From Notospermus geniculatus (Eukaryota; Nemertea; Pilidiophora; Heteronemertea; Lineidae), in assembly GCA_002633025.1 (NCBI GenBank), contig NMRB01000988.1, forward strand, positions 163,746 to 227,745: DNA of 64,000 nt, given 5' to 3'. Shown here piece by piece: positions 21,567 to 33,150 of the stretch. How positions within the stretch are numbered: the stretch's first letter is position 1; each line of letters begins with the position of its first letter. The position numbers were made by a program, and so were the translations under genes. Below the pieces are notes generated by a model that saw only the letters and a program-made list of their open reading frames with translations, did no database searches and was not told where the DNA came from.

Positions 21567-21685
21567 GGGCCGTATTTTAGAACTTTCCTTAACATTAAGG
21601 TCCACCTTAAATCTGTTGTTCTCGATGGTTTTACAATAGACTTAAGGTCGACCTTAAGGTTAAGGAACATTCTAAAATACGACCC
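21567..21685. mobile_element. PT1 hairpin element, copy 1
   Basis: GGGCCGTATTTTAGAACTTT and AACATTCTAAAATACGACCC are inverted ends, with arms continuing through CCTTAAGGT motifs. Related to 48172-48290 and to the outer shell at 62647-63503. About 119 bp, entirely hairpin. Confidence 0.85.
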
Positions 21686-21689
21686 AATC

Positions 21690-23730
21690 TACGTCATACA
21701 AATCCTCCTGTCCGCTATTAAAATATGCACATACGCAGTGCACGTGATTACATTATTCAACATATTGCGCATGCCCAGCCAGTAATCACGTCACGGTGTC
21801 CTATTACCAGATGCCCACAAGCAAAATACCTCATTCGGTTTTTTACCAGTACATCGTTTCTCGAAGGTCACAACACTGCCCGTTTCATATTCATTATTTT
21901 GCCATCCATATCCCCCAGAGAGAAGAACATTTATTTTCCCCTCGTTTTTTTTCGCCATTATTCTTTTCGTAGCGACCCGCGATGCGTATGATTACAATAA
22001 TCTGCAGTGATCATTTACACGGTCCATTTCTCATGTATTTCTCTACCATTCTTCTGTATTTCTCCTCCATTGTCTGCAGGTGTCATGGGAGTGTTTTTTT
22101 ACGTCGTTAGTCGGTGTCAGCGGCTGGCTAGCTTCCACGCCACTGCAATCAGACCGCTCACTGAGAGTACAGGACAGGCTCAAAAAAATTGTAGTAGGGA
22201 TGGGTGGTTGCTGTGATGTTTCTCTTGGGCTTTTTACCATGGTGGACTTGCGTGAAGAGTGGGCCTAGGCCTATGTCAATAAAGGACTCGGGAATCGTAA
22301 GAACACACACCCGAAGGAACAAGACCTTGCGAAGAAAAGAGAGAATTTACTTGATCCAAAAACTCGTGAAGGCAGACGAATATTGCAGCCTACTGCGCAT
22401 GCGTCGTCGGAATACTCTCGAAATACTCTCGTCGTCTGTGGAAATGGTTCAAAAACAACCAATGTATAGGTTTGTCAACCCCAGTGACCTTCATATTACA
22501 CGTATTCATTTAAAACTAAATTTTCGCCATGGACGTAAGAAAATTGAGACGACAATTATGCAGGATTGGGACTGGGCAGCACCTCGTTTTGGGCCACTTT
22601 CCTGCTGACTTTCACAGACAGGCTAACATATTCATAGATTTTCGACAGAAGATATCGCCGAAGTACATTTCGAATGTCTGGAGAAGAAGTTGGTTTCTGT
22701 GGGTTATCGTCTGCGGTGATTTTATCTCGTCCTGATGAGACCAACTCTTATTATGTGGCCGGGCTGATAGTCCAATCTTCCCAAAGAGTTGTCAGAGGAA
22801 TTGATGAAAGTGTCTGCCGGTCACCACGGTCTGCCTCTTCGATATGGCAGCTATTGTCTAAGCAGTCCTATGGAAATGGTCCCCTTTATTCACCTAGCAT
22901 TTGTATGCTGTTGCTGTTCCCCTTATGTATTTATCATCCATTGAATGTCTACGGATGAAGTTGTTTCATCATACAACATTACCAGAACTGATCACGTGTC
23001 CCCCATGAGACGGGCATTGTACCTTGTACCTAACCCACCAGCCGTTCGGTACACTCGTCCCAGTGTTCAGGTGGTCACAGCTAGGCCCATAGACCCACGA
23101 AATTTGTCATGATAATCGGACATAATGAGATTGTCTCTTGGAATAATGGCTCTCGCTATGAAACTGACAAGGATCAGGGCGTTGCCCTCGTGTTGTCACC
23201 TTGGGGCAAATCCTACAAACAAGCATTAATCAAAGAGAATATTGGAAATCTCTCGGATTTTTATAAAAGCAAACTGACTCAAAGGATAAAGTGGAGGACA
23301 TCCGCCTTCCTCTGAATAATTTATCTTTAAGAAGAGGTTATTTCGTGGCTGAGTACGTTTACAATCTTTGAGTCAACATGTTGGATTGTCGTAATATTGT
23401 CTACATTCAAAGCTGAGCCGTTTTCGCCGACTGGCTGTGAGTATTGCCAAAAACAGGGTACGCAGGAACATCGGACCTGATACATGTACTACCAAACGCA
23501 TATTGTCAGACAATTATTTTACCTATTCTTCTGTGGCCATCATCCGCTTTACCAGTTTAGCCTGTTAGCGGCCATTAGATGGTTTTAAGCTTCTGACGTC
23601 ATAATAGTGAGAACAGTTAGACCGCCATCTTTGTTCGAAAGGTTTATTATACCCATTAATCACACCTCAATCAAGCTTGATTCCTTTATTATAACCATAG
23701 TGTGTTCACATGAAGTCCATCTTCTTACAA
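21690..23730. other. Two kilobases without a recognised feature
   Basis: The largest stretch without repeats found in the first half. Frames of 134 codons (22204-22608) and 94 codons (22674-22958) have no recognisable similarity and overlap one another in different frames. If a gene fragment exists in the window this is one place to look, but nothing in the sequence supports it. Confidence 0.35.
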
Positions 23731-23732
23731 TA

Positions 23733-23881
23733 CGGAGGTTTAGAAATCAAACGATAAACGTAAACTTTACGACAACGTTATTTTTCATACTACATATTCA
23801 CTAGATTTTATATTACATTTTCGGTACAAAAATAACGTTGTCGTTAACGTTTACGTTTATCGTTTGATTTCTAAACCTACC
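23733..23881. mobile_element. GB1 hairpin MITE, copy 1
   Basis: GGAGGTTTAGAAATCAAACG and CGTTTGATTTCTAAACCT are inverted ends. Arms continue through ATAAACGTAAAC and ACGACAACGTTATTTTT. About 149 bp. Other copies lie at 25584-25744 and 29751-29899. Confidence 0.9.
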
Positions 23882-24119
23882 TAATGTTCGTAGCATTTTG
23901 TATGGCCGCCAACACAAAACAAACAAAATTAATGGATCGGAAGACAGAACCCACCATCATTTTTTTCGCTTATCGCATCCAGGTATGATCCGCCGTGCCA
24001 AAATCGGCTACTTTGTCTGTACTAGGCTGCAAGAGTGGGTTTATGGTAGTATTTGCTCGGAGACTTACTACGTAAAGAAAAACATGTTACCGCAAAATAA
24101 GAGGCTTGTGAACAACTGT

Positions 24120-24483
24120 AGCTAAGGTTACACTTGTTGAAAATACGCCGTGTTTTTCCAGACCCGTGTCAAACCCGTGTGTACGAAACGCCCGGCGATA
24201 CATTGTAGTTAAGTAGCCCGGCGACAGTTGCGCTGCATGCACTGACTCTTCGGTCATTTCTGTATTGGCACACATTGTTGGAGGCGCGAAAAGGACGTCA
24301 CTTAATGGCTGCGCCATCTGTAGCCGTGCTAAGAACTAACGTAAACACGGGGATTTCGATAAGCACGGCGAGCTTGCCGTGTCTCAAAAACCCGTGTTTT
24401 TCAGACACGGGTTTCTCGAAGCCCAGCAATTCATAGGTGTGACCGCAACAAACCCGGGGATTTTATGTAGTGTAACCACGGCT
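24120..24483. mobile_element. GT1 MITE, copy 1
   Basis: The ends AGCTAAGGTTACACT and AGTGTAACCACGGCT are imperfect inverted repeats with ACTGT duplicated outside both. The right end matches the terminus of the nested element at 63005-63382 (AGCCGTGTTTACACC), so they are one family. The interior is rich in CCCGTGT/ACACGGG. Confidence 0.7.
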
Positions 24484-24489
24484 ACTGTC

Positions 24490-25195
24490 TGTGATGGGAG
24501 GAACAAAGTTGGGAGTGGGTTTGCATGTCAATAGGGTCATTGACCTACCACCGAGTGTTCATCATTACGCCAGTATTCATACACTTATAAAATGACGCAG
24601 TTTGCTATCTTCCTTGTCATCAGCGATCGTCATAGAAGAAAAGTCCCTCTGACGTTGTCTGTCAGCCAAAGTGCCGTTACCCAACTCTGATTATTGACCA
24701 ACTAGAGTACACCATTATCGGACTAGGTAATTTTCTCCGTGGTAATACCAGGAAGTAACTAGATGGAATATCGGTGAGAACTTCATGGTAGTCATCGACA
24801 AATTGTTCTCTTACCTCGCTCTGTTTTTGATGACCGGCCAGCGCAGACGGAGAGCAATGTCTGCTCCTCATTGTAAGTTAATATCAAAGGTGAAAATAAC
24901 CAGTGATGATGGCAAAAAATTAGCGACACTGCGTTATTATTGTCGAAATAGAGCAAGCCGACCTTTGAGGCAGAGATACTCTCAAAAATAGTCGGGGTTT
25001 TTTCTTCCTTGCTTTTGATGGCAGGCCGCATGTCGCCAAAGAACAACATCGTTGTTCCGCCCCTGACCGCCTGTAATAGCATTCTGAATGATTCACCTTG
25101 CTCGAACTGTGACCCCCCCCCCCCCCCATTGCTTCGCAAGGAAACTACATGTAGCATATCGGGACAGGGTAATGCCCTCCCCGACGTCACAGGTG
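24490..25195. other. No gene supported; C17 run
   Basis: A minus-strand frame of 140 codons covers 24792-25214 but shows no recognisable domain and translates the C-run at about 25112-25128 as polyglycine. Considered non-coding. Confidence 0.35.
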
Positions 25196-25197
25196 TG

Positions 25198-25340
25198 ACA
25201 GGAATCAGCGTCATAGGAATGCAGATCCGCTAAACAATAGCCCGCTATTGTAAGGTTATATTCGAACGGTCATGGTCTCTCTAGCCATATATTCTAATCC
25301 CTCGCTGAGCAATAAGACCGGACTTAGATTCAAGGGGGAC
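25198..25340 (+). repeat. Dispersed repeat shared with 14497-14640
   Basis: The shorter form, without the ACATGTGCA-rich palindromic insert. Shares CTATTGTAAGGTTATATTCG and CGGACTTAGATTC. Confidence 0.75.
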
Positions 25341-25583
25341 TTCGGTTCCTTTCACACCTGGAAAGTGCTTGAAGTTGTCATGCCAATTTCGGCTGAATAA
25401 AGGTCGCAAAATAGCAAAAAGATGTTTTGCTCCCACAACCAGTTAGCTACGCCCTCCTACGCCAAAATAAATTTTCTTGAAGATTATTTCATGTAAGTGT
25501 GGTCCCTTCCCGACAAGGCCGAGTCATGTTCACCATAGAAATACAGTCTGTGGACAAAAGAAACGTCCACGATTGGAAGATGA

Positions 25584-25744
25584 GGGAGGTTTAGAAGTCA
25601 AACGATAAACGTAAACGTTAACGACAACGTTATTGACAACGTTATTTTTGTACCGAAAATGCAATATAAAATCTGGTTAATGTGTAGTATGAAAAATAAC
25701 GTTGTCGTAAAGTTTACATTTATCGTTTGATTTCTAAACCTCCC
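25584..25744. mobile_element. GB1 hairpin MITE, copy 2
   Basis: Ends GGGAGGTTTAGAAGTCAAACG and TTTGATTTCTAAACCTCCC. One arm carries a duplicated GACAACGTTATT, making it longer than the other copies. Confidence 0.9.
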
Positions 25745-25749
25745 TATTA

Positions 25750-26950
25750 CCAGATGAATAGCAGAGAAACACGCTCGGCCTCATTCTTTGAATCGAGAAA
25801 AACGCAAGCAGTCAATATTTGTCCTGCGACCGGATACGTAAACCGCTTCCATGCATCAAATTCCGATTTGGACAAAGAAATATCTTCTAGGCTGAGGTGT
25901 TTTGAAGAAGCAATCCTGGCTTACGAATTCTCTTTTAGGAAAAAATAAGGTCGGGCTTCTGCGACCGGATGGGAAGAGCGCATTAAGCATTCCGTGTGAC
26001 ACGACTCTTTGACTCAGAAATTGGAAGGTTTCTTTCGACGTTACAAATGATCGCTCCACCTCATCCCGGGTAAAAAGGCTTCAACAAAGAGTTTCGTGAA
26101 CCGATTTCTCGCAACATTGCCGAAAGTAATGGACGTTTTACCAATAAGAACGGTATAAAAGAGTTTTTCAGTCGGCCAACAGAAACTCAGGGCGGTTGAT
26201 CTGTGTTGTGTGGTAATGCATCTTGAGGATGTATAGCATCAGTCCTAGTATATGGCATGCAGTGTGCATGCAGTATGCATATACATGTACATGTATCTAG
26301 TATAACTGAATGACACTGGAAGGACGTTTTATCGTGTGCACATGAAGTTTCTTCCGAGTGGTATAAGCGTATGCAGTGTTTTGTGTATAATGTATATGGG
26401 CACACTGCGAAATGACTGCAGGGTCGTGTGGGGGCAGCCCGGCGGCTCTACCGAGAGAACCTCGGCCGAATTGGTAACTTCCGGGGAAAAACGCTATGGC
26501 CATCAGAGTTGATTGGCGAAGTTGTTCCAACGGCGAAAACTGGATCAGTACAAACTTCAACTTAATGAAATTTCAAAGTAGAGTGCTTTCTTCTCCAAAT
26601 CAGTGAAAGCCAGTTGTTTTTAAAGAAAACTTCTCCTTTCAAGAACCATTACACATGATGAGTTTGTTGATGCAACTGCCGCATTAATGTTTGCCGTCTT
26701 CCTTTCATCAACAAAATGAAACTGCATCTTTTCGATATTTTCCATTGACGCCATCCTTGCCAACTTTCTAAGCGCCACTTCTCTTGATGTTAATTAACTT
26801 CTTCTGTTTGGGACATTACCACAAAAATAGCATAAAGTCGACAAAGAAAACTCCTCGTGATGTGGATATTCTTTAGAAATTAAACTTTTAATACTGCAAA
26901 TGGATGTAACCTTCATTGAGATAGGCTATATTGTATCTTACTGAGTCGTG
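25750..26950. other. No gene; alternating GCATGC/ACATGT tract
   Basis: At 26252-26300 GGCATGCAGTGTGCATGCAG and overlapping TACATGTACATGTA form short palindromes. No gene is recognised, and the frames are short and overlap on opposite strands. Confidence 0.4.
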
Positions 26951-26954
26951 CTTT

Positions 26955-27216
26955 AGGGTCGGATCGAGGGGGGCGTGGGGGCGTACGCCCCCTATTTTTG
27001 GCAGAGCAATGATTTTTTTTCAGCAAGAAAAATTTAATCAAATAAAAATTCGAGTACTTTGCTCTCAGATGCCAGGAAAATGCATCTAAAAGCACTTAAA
27101 TTGTCAAATTTTTCTGGGGGAGGGCCAGACCGCCCCCCCGTTTGGGCTTCGCGCTCCCAGGGCTCACTACCTCCGTCGAGCTACGCCCCCCTTCTGTCGA
27201 CCCTGGATCCGACCCT
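26955..27216. mobile_element. 262-bp MITE with AGGGTCGGATC ends
   Basis: AGGGTCGGATC on the left and GGATCCGACCCT on the right are inverted ends. Just inside lie G/C-rich segments (GGGGGCGTGGGGGC and GCTACGCCCCCC). The style (G-rich subterminal repeats, GGATC tips) is common in animal MITEs. Superfamily undetermined. Confidence 0.7.
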
Positions 27217-27282
27217 GGTGCTTGGACACTGGTGGCACCCCAATCTCCTTCGCAGAGGTCAGACGGTTTCGCCTTGCTTTTC

Positions 27283-27378
27283 ACCTTACAAGTACACTCC
27301 TTGCGCAGTGTCTTCTCACTCATACCTGTCGTTCATAGACACTGCTTACAATAGCCAGAATCCCGCCGATTTTCCGCA
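27283..27378 (+). repeat. Inverted duplication, left arm
   Basis: ACCTGTCGTTCATAGACACT and GCTTACAATAGCCAGAATCC occur here and in reverse complement at 27674-27765. Arms are about 90 bp with a 300-bp spacer. It may be a MITE with decayed outer ends. Confidence 0.75.
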
Positions 27379-27673
27379 TGGTGGCAGCACTAGTCAGACG
27401 CCAGTCAGCGCGGGAATTGCCCCGTGCTTGGTCCCTGCTGTTTACAAGATCAATCAATATACAAACACGTAAATACTAGTAATCTCATAGAGCATCATTA
27501 TCCACATCTTTAGCGATGTTTCAAAACAAAAAAGACACGAGCTAAACACTGAAGAGTGCAATGTACAGTCCCTTATAAAAGCTTACGGCGAGTCACCAGT
27601 CTGCCGCGGTTGTCAAGGACGCTGACAGTGAACCAATCAGAAAATGTTTCGTTAGTCACGCTAAACGCCCTCT

Positions 27674-27765
27674 AGTGGTAAATCGGCGGGAATCTGGCCA
27701 TTGTAAGCAGTGTCTATGAACGACAGGTATTGAATGAGATTGCGCAAGGAGTGTACTTACAAGTG
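27674..27765 (-). repeat. Inverted duplication, right arm
   Basis: Reverse complement of 27283-27378, about 85% alike. A minus-strand frame of 108 codons (27656-27982) crosses it, but the same peptide segment then appears in the left arm out of frame, which argues against coding. Confidence 0.75.
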
Positions 27766-28019
27766 GAGCAACCGAAAACATGGAACGCCGTATCTCTGGG
27801 CTGGCGAGATTGGTGCCACCCGCTTGGAGAGCGCCAAACATGTCAATGCATACTTTGCATTCTGATAAGTTTGCTTTTGTCATGAGAAAACACATCAGGG
27901 AGCAAACTCGTCCCGTCATCTCAAATGCCATTGACCCAGCTTCCATACGACCCAGCATCGAATAAATGGACTTCATAACCATTCACGATATATCAAACCG
28001 TCTGCATCCCGCACAAAAA

Positions 28020-28570
28020 CACCCACGGCAAATCCAAGCTTATTATTTCCATAAGTTGAATTTATAGTACATGAGGTCTTTGATACTGACAGAAAATATT
28101 ACTATCTTCTCGGCGAGTTTCAATGAGTTATTGGGAGCCTGACGTGGGATGAGGTGAGATATTAGTGTCGGAATCAAGCTGAGATCTACCTTTGACATTT
28201 CTATTTGTATTTCTTCCACATCAGGGTGCGGTGGTTACAGCTCTGTGGTAGCTAAGGGTGGAGTATAGGTGACTTTTTCACTGGGGAGTACGGGATAAAC
28301 CGCTAATCTGATTCTACATGTAGTTTAGATCTCTTTCCCGGGTAACCTAACCTTTAATTATTATTACATGTATTATGTTTATTTCGTACGTATGTACAGA
28401 GTTTCAAAGTGCAGAAAAAGCAGTATAGTGTGCAAACAAAAAAAAACAAAAAGAAAATAATGTGAATTAAAACGACGATGGACAGCCCAACGAAGATGTA
28501 CTTTTTGCTTTCTTTGCCCATCGGCTCACAGTCCATCTAAAGCCCGCCGGACACTGCGCTCATGGTGACA
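28020..28570. other. No recognised feature
   Basis: AT-rich unique-looking sequence with an A-rich tract at about 28437-28460 and two TACATGTA octamers. Confidence 0.4.
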
Positions 28571-28571
28571 C

Positions 28572-28970
28572 TAAAGCTAAAGACACGAGGGGCCGATTTT
28601 TTAAACGATAGTTAAGGTAAACCTCGGTTTAACCATCGGCTTTTCTGACAAACCGTGAATTAACCAAAGTAAACCTTTTGACTTTTAGAATGTTTGGCTA
28701 TCAACGATTTATAAAATCGAAAAATTCACTTCGATTAACAAACAGTTTGTCAACTGAGGGTTAATGAATCCCGATGGTTATCTTAGCCATCGTTTAATAA
28801 ATCGGCCCATAGATGCGGTTCGTGCTCCAGTACGGCAACGATAGGGTGTTTTTAAAGTTGAGTGACCCAATGCTGCTCGACCCATCATTCAGCCGGGTCA
28901 GTCGACTTTAAAAACACCCCTACCGTTGCCGCACCGGAGCTCGAACCGCGTCTGTGTGTCTTTAGCTTTA
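28572..28970. mobile_element. Composite inverted-repeat element
   Basis: The outer ends TAAAGCTAAAGACAC and GTGTCTTTAGCTTTA are inverted. The inner arms (GCGGTTCGTGCTCC...GGGTGTTTTTAAAGT against ACTTTAAAAACACCCC...GGAGCTCGAACCGCG) match only once the segment 28589-28808 is removed from the left arm, so that segment is a later insertion. The centre (GACCCAATGCTGCTCGACCC) is shared with the WA1 elements at 49077-49203, 50029-50257 and 56459-56597. Confidence 0.8.
28589..28808. mobile_element. 220-bp MITE nested in the left arm
   Basis: GGGCCGATTTTTTAAACGAT and ATCGTTTAATAAATCGGCCC are inverted ends. Arms continue through AGTTAAGGTAAACCTCGGTT and related motifs. It interrupts the left arm of 28572-28970. 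Confidence 0.85.
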
Positions 28971-28974
28971 TCCT

Positions 28975-29675
28975 GACATGAAAATTAATATCATGCGATG
29001 CCATGATCTCAGCTAGCTCTAAAAGTGGAAAAGCTTGACTAAACCTCAAAGGGAGTGATCCGCACTCCCTAACGTCAGATTAATTACTATTCATTTAGCC
29101 CGAGGTGTTGAGAAGGTCAATCGGTCCCTTGGTTGAATATATACCAATGATTGCATTATCTAAACAAGTCAGGGGGAAAATCATCATCAAAGACACTCGA
29201 GTTGGGTGTTAGATGAGCCGTCAAAGGTGTGCAGAGCAGCTACGGGGAGATTGAAGCACAGTCTCCTCAAAGTTCACCAATCATGTCATGATTTGTAATC
29301 AACGCCGCCATGACTGTTGATGTCGTCGCACGAGGTATAGACTCCTCAAATAGATCCATATTAGCCGCGGAAGCGAAAAAAAGGTTCCGTAGCGCGATAT
29401 ATGAATTGCATTGCATAATTTTGCCATAATAGCTACCATATTTCATGCATTTTATGGGCTACTTAGCTTTATACATGACTTTGATGCATGACCGTTCTAC
29501 AAGAGATAACTGCAGACTCGATAAAAACGTAGCTTATCGATGGTACTCACATACATGTATATTTATATACAACAATGAAAACAAATTTCCCTTTTGCATA
29601 ACTCCATGGCAAAGTTTCCTGTCGATGAAAAAAAACTTTAAACGTGAATAGCACTATTTTACGTTCAACAAGGGA
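28975..29675. other. No recognised feature
   Basis: No repeat partner or coding signal found. Confidence 0.35.
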
Positions 29676-29677
29676 AA

Positions 29678-29707
29678 ACTGGAGTAGCCTCAAGGTGCTA
29701 CTCCAGT
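29678..29707. repeat. Short hairpin
   Basis: ACTGGAGTAGC, an eight-base loop and GCTACTCCAGT. No T-run follows, and nothing indicates a function. Confidence 0.7.
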
Positions 29708-29750
29708 AGACGGTTTTCACTGTTAAGAAGTTGCTGTCTGAGAGAAAATA

Positions 29751-29899
29751 GGGAGGTTTCGAAATCAAACGATAAACGTAAACGTTAACGACAACTTTAT
29801 TTTTGTACCGAAAATGCAATGCAAAATCTGGTTAATGTGTCGTATGAAAAATAACGTTGTCGTAAGAGTTTGGTTTATCGTTTGATTTCGAAACCTCCC
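29751..29899. mobile_element. GB1 hairpin MITE, copy 3
   Basis: Ends GGGAGGTTTCGAAATCAAAC and GTTTGATTTCGAAACCTCCC, perfect over 20 bases. It directly abuts the next element. Confidence 0.9.
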
Positions 29900-29900
29900 C

Positions 29901-30272
29901 AATGAGATACCCGCGTGACAAACTTTGCTACGCGGTGGCTCTGCGATCGATTGACCCGTCGCGACGTCAATGACGTCATTTTAGGTGTTGACGTTGCGTC
30001 ATGAAAAAGTCACCTGTACATTTTTCTACAGGAATAATGAGACAAAAACGTTGCTTTTATCGCCAACCTATCTCTTCATTTTAAGGAAAAAAGCAAGGAG
30101 ATTAAAGAAATTTTCATCTGCTACAGAATGATGTAAGGTTTACAATCAGGCGACCAAAACAAACGGGTTATTTTCACGCCAGAAATAAATGGAAATAACG
30201 TTAGAAACGAGAAACTTCGGGCACATCGCTCGCAGCGCCACGTCGTGACGTTAGTTCCGCGGGTACCTCATT
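29901..30272. mobile_element. 372-bp MITE with AATGAGRTACCCGCG ends
   Basis: AATGAGATACCCGCG and CGCGGGTACCTCATT are inverted ends. The interior (GTGACCTGTACATTTTTCTA, ACGTTGCTTTTATCGCCAAC, AATAACGTTAGAA) is shared with the first 250 bp of the tandem units at 36641 and 38528, whose left ends are missing. Confidence 0.85.
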
Positions 30273-30279
30273 ACTTCTG

Positions 30280-31225
30280 AGAGTGCAGAAAAATTTTCGG
30301 ACGTTTGTCTCAGAGATTACTGCTGTCAAGTGGAAGGATTATTGAAAGATTATGTCATATACCTATAGTAATAAATGACTCGCGGCAGACTTTTTAATTT
30401 GAAGTGGATGACGTTTGACATTTCTGTCGAGAGTTGGCTGACACAAAGTGTCGACATAATCTGTCTAGTGGAGTAGCACCTTAACATAGCAGAATACTCT
30501 AAGAAGTTACTTTCTCTCCGACGATAGAGTAGCATTACTTTTAACAAAAAATAATCCAAGATACAAAAAAGCACAACATTGACACACAAAGTAATAATAA
30601 ACAAGAAGTCAATCTCCAGAATTCACGAATTTTCGACCCCAACCGGGGTCTTTTTCAAGTGGAACTTTACAATCTGAAACTCTAGAAAAGACTGACAAAA
30701 AATAAGGTCTTTATCTATTATTGCTTTTAAACATATACAATATGTATCCACTAGTCAGTCATTCCTGGAGGGTTGTGGAGGCGACATACGAATAGGCTCT
30801 GTACTTTATCTCCTCAGTCGTGGATGAGCAACATGAACAAAGAGACGCGACATTTTTGATGAATTGCAACCAGAGAGTGATTTTTGTGAAATAATTCTTC
30901 CCCCAATCACGCTGTCATGATGTACGACGGCGTGGTTCCTTCTAACAAAGCACTATTCTACTGAAATAGACTGACGTTTGTCAATAATTGCCAAGAAAGT
31001 GACTCAGAAATCGGCATCATGATAATTCTTTTGCTTGGAAGATAAATGATTGCTGATGCCAAGTTTTTCTTTCCTTGGATTATTTTTCAATAGGAAAGCT
31101 GCTACAGGTGGTCTTGTCCAGCGGTAAGATGCGTGTTGTTTGACACAACCCGCCAGGTTAGACCCTAGGCCTTGGTAAATCTTACACTCAATAATTCAGT
31201 GGTATCGGCCTCCGCTCGAAGCTGT
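30280..31225. other. Mostly featureless; decayed tRNA-like stretch
   Basis: GTCCAGCGGTAAGATGCG at about 31117-31134 looks like a tRNA 5' half with an A box. CAGGTTAGACCCTAG about 30 bases on is a poor B box. This is at most a decayed SINE head. GACCCCAACCGGGGTC at about 30635 is a small hairpin. Confidence 0.35.
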
Positions 31226-31231
31226 CACCCT

Positions 31232-31457
31232 CAACCACTGAAACACTTGGTGCCAAAGTCCGTTTCTGAACACTAGATGTCACTACCAGTTCTTGACGAA
31301 CGCATTGGATCAACCAGCCAATGAGCGATCAGCCAATACGAAAATGTTTCATGTTTCCCCCTAGTTGCGTGAAATACTAGTCGCTGATTGGTTGATGACA
31401 GTTTGCGCCATCTAGTGTTCAGAAACATGATTTGGCCCAATCTGTGCCAGTGGTTGA
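31232..31457. mobile_element. 226-bp inverted-repeat MITE
   Basis: CAACCACTGAAACACTTGG and CCAATCTGTGCCAGTGGTTG are inverted ends, and GTTTCTGAACACTAGATG pairs with CATCTAGTGTTCAGAAAC further in. Confidence 0.8.
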
Positions 31458-31878
31458 GAGCGTATAATTAGTATTAAGCTCGAGGCCACTGGGGACGAGT
31501 GAGGTAAATCTCTGCAGCTGTATGTACCTCATCATCATTTGATGTTGACGAAAACGGATTTGTACTGCACCCGTTGAACTGACATCTAAGGAAACTCTTC
31601 TCTGAATGAATATGGCACTTGTGGTGCAAAAGGAGTCAAGTCTTCTTCAGAATATCAAAGGTGACTCTTTCGGGGCGAATAATTTGTATTCCGTCTTTTC
31701 CGTTCTTTATGCTTGGCAATAACTCTGACCAAAAATTTATGAGGCTAGTCGGCTCTCCTATAAATTTGGCTGCGAGACGTAGTTATGAGATATATTAAAG
31801 TTTAATGAGGGTCAGGCGTGGTCTTCCCATGTACACCAACATGTAGATGGGCTTCCTCTCGCTGTTGCTTTGGCAGTA

Positions 31879-32316
31879 TAGTGGAACCTCCCTTGGCAGA
31901 CACCTCTGCCAGCACGACACCTCTCTATTAAGCACACCAAGTACGAAATAAAAGTGGAAAATAAGAAGTGGGGAATTTTCGAATTTTGCGCGAATTTTTC
32001 AATTTCTCAAATTGGGGTACATTTTTTCCCATTTTGAGAAATTTTCTTAAAATGACATGACATTTTGTCTGGTTTTTATATTTTTTCTGATATTTTTTTC
32101 TCAAAATGGGAAAGAAATTCTCCCCATTTGAGAAATGGAAAAATTCGCGCAAAATTCCAAAAGTTCCCATTTCTTATTTTCTACTTTTATTTCTTCCTCA
32201 CTTCACCAGAATTCATTCTCAAACCGGTTCTTTCTATTCTTTTTTACCTCTGTAACCAGGACACCTCTCTATTCAGACAGCACCGGAAGTGTCCTTAATA
32301 GAGAGGTTCCACTCTA
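31879..32316. mobile_element. Pogo/Tigger-style MITE
   Basis: GTGGAACCTCCC on the left and GAGAGGTTCCAC on the right, followed by TCTA, resemble the CAGTGGAACCTC ends common to pogo-like elements, with adjoining ACACCTCTCTATT and GTCCTTAATAGAG in both arms. TA lies at each edge. No DDE transposase remains. The middle is occupied by the palindrome at 31939-32200. Confidence 0.75.
31939..32200. mobile_element. AT-rich palindrome nested in the pogo-style MITE
   Basis: GTACGAAATAAAAGTGGAAA and AATTTTGCGCGAATTTTTC pair with CTACTTTTATTTCTTCC and GAAAAATTCGCGCAAAATT. Arms are about 95 bp around a TTTTTATATTTTTTCT centre. Confidence 0.85.
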
Positions 32317-32324
32317 CTTCTGAG

Positions 32325-33040
32325 GATTGCCGGTGTAACGTTTCCTAATGCTTCCCATACCTCAATGTTTCCAGAGGAAGAGAGACCGTGACTTAATTTT
32401 CAATAATGGATCACAACAAAATTTGTCACTTTTAATGGGGAGCCTAGCTACGACATGTACGATAGAGGGCAGCACACCGAAACCCGGTCCTATACAATAG
32501 ACGCCTTTTGTGTGGGAAATTGATCAGGACCGGGATGTCAGTTTCATTTCAATAGTTTTAACCACTAGTGACACCTATTGAGGCAGTGGGCTAGGGTCCC
32601 CATTCACTGTGAACCCAGTGACGGAAAACACTGAGAAACAAGAACGCCATAGAACGTTACACATGTGTACATCTAGTGCATGAATATCACCATTTTACTG
32701 TAGATGAAAGCTAAATAAGCAATTTCCCGGTGCTTATACCAAGGACGCCACACCTTGACTCGTGAATCAAAACTATCCCTCGTTTGCCGAAACAAACAAC
32801 GTGCGGCTTCAATGGCTTCTAGATTTGCCTCGAATCAACACTCTTGGCCTACGGTATCATCAAAGTCGATCAGACTCTCAACGAACACACAAACTAACTT
32901 CATTATCCGCCGCGTTTGCTGTTGACACTTTTCATCTTGCACATTGAGGCGAAGACACAACGTTGTCTGCACGTTTGAACGGTTTTGTACGGGATGTCAT
33001 CTTGTAATTGGTCCCATCGTCAGTTGGTTCCTATCGCGGA
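32325..33040. other. No recognised feature
   Basis: No repeat partner or coding signal found. Confidence 0.35.
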
Positions 33041-33043
33041 GGC

Positions 33044-33150
33044 TGGTATTCATAAAAGCTAGCAAATGCTTTTACTTCAAGTTTTGCAGTACATTTACAT
33101 TAGACCTCGCTGTGCAAATCTTACATGTAAGTAAAAGCATTCGCTGTGTG
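33044..33150. mobile_element. AM1 inverted-repeat fragment (AGCAAATGCTTTTAC)
   Basis: TATTCATAAAAGCTAGCAAA and GCTTTTACTTCAAGTTTTG recur at about 38005. The local right side AAGTAAAAGCATTCGCTG pairs with the left as a hairpin. Larger relatives at 50893-51358 and 57256-57685 use the same motif. Confidence 0.65.

Noticed and set aside
22204-22608. 134-codon frame as an exon
   Set aside because: No recognisable similarity, overlapping frames of similar length, and no splice signals at sensible positions.
24792-25214. 140-codon minus-strand frame
   Set aside because: It reads through a C17 run as polyglycine and has no recognisable domain; adjacent repeats suggest non-coding DNA.
27656-27982. 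108-codon minus-strand frame as a gene fragment
   Set aside because: Part of it is an inverted duplication whose other copy is not in a compatible frame.
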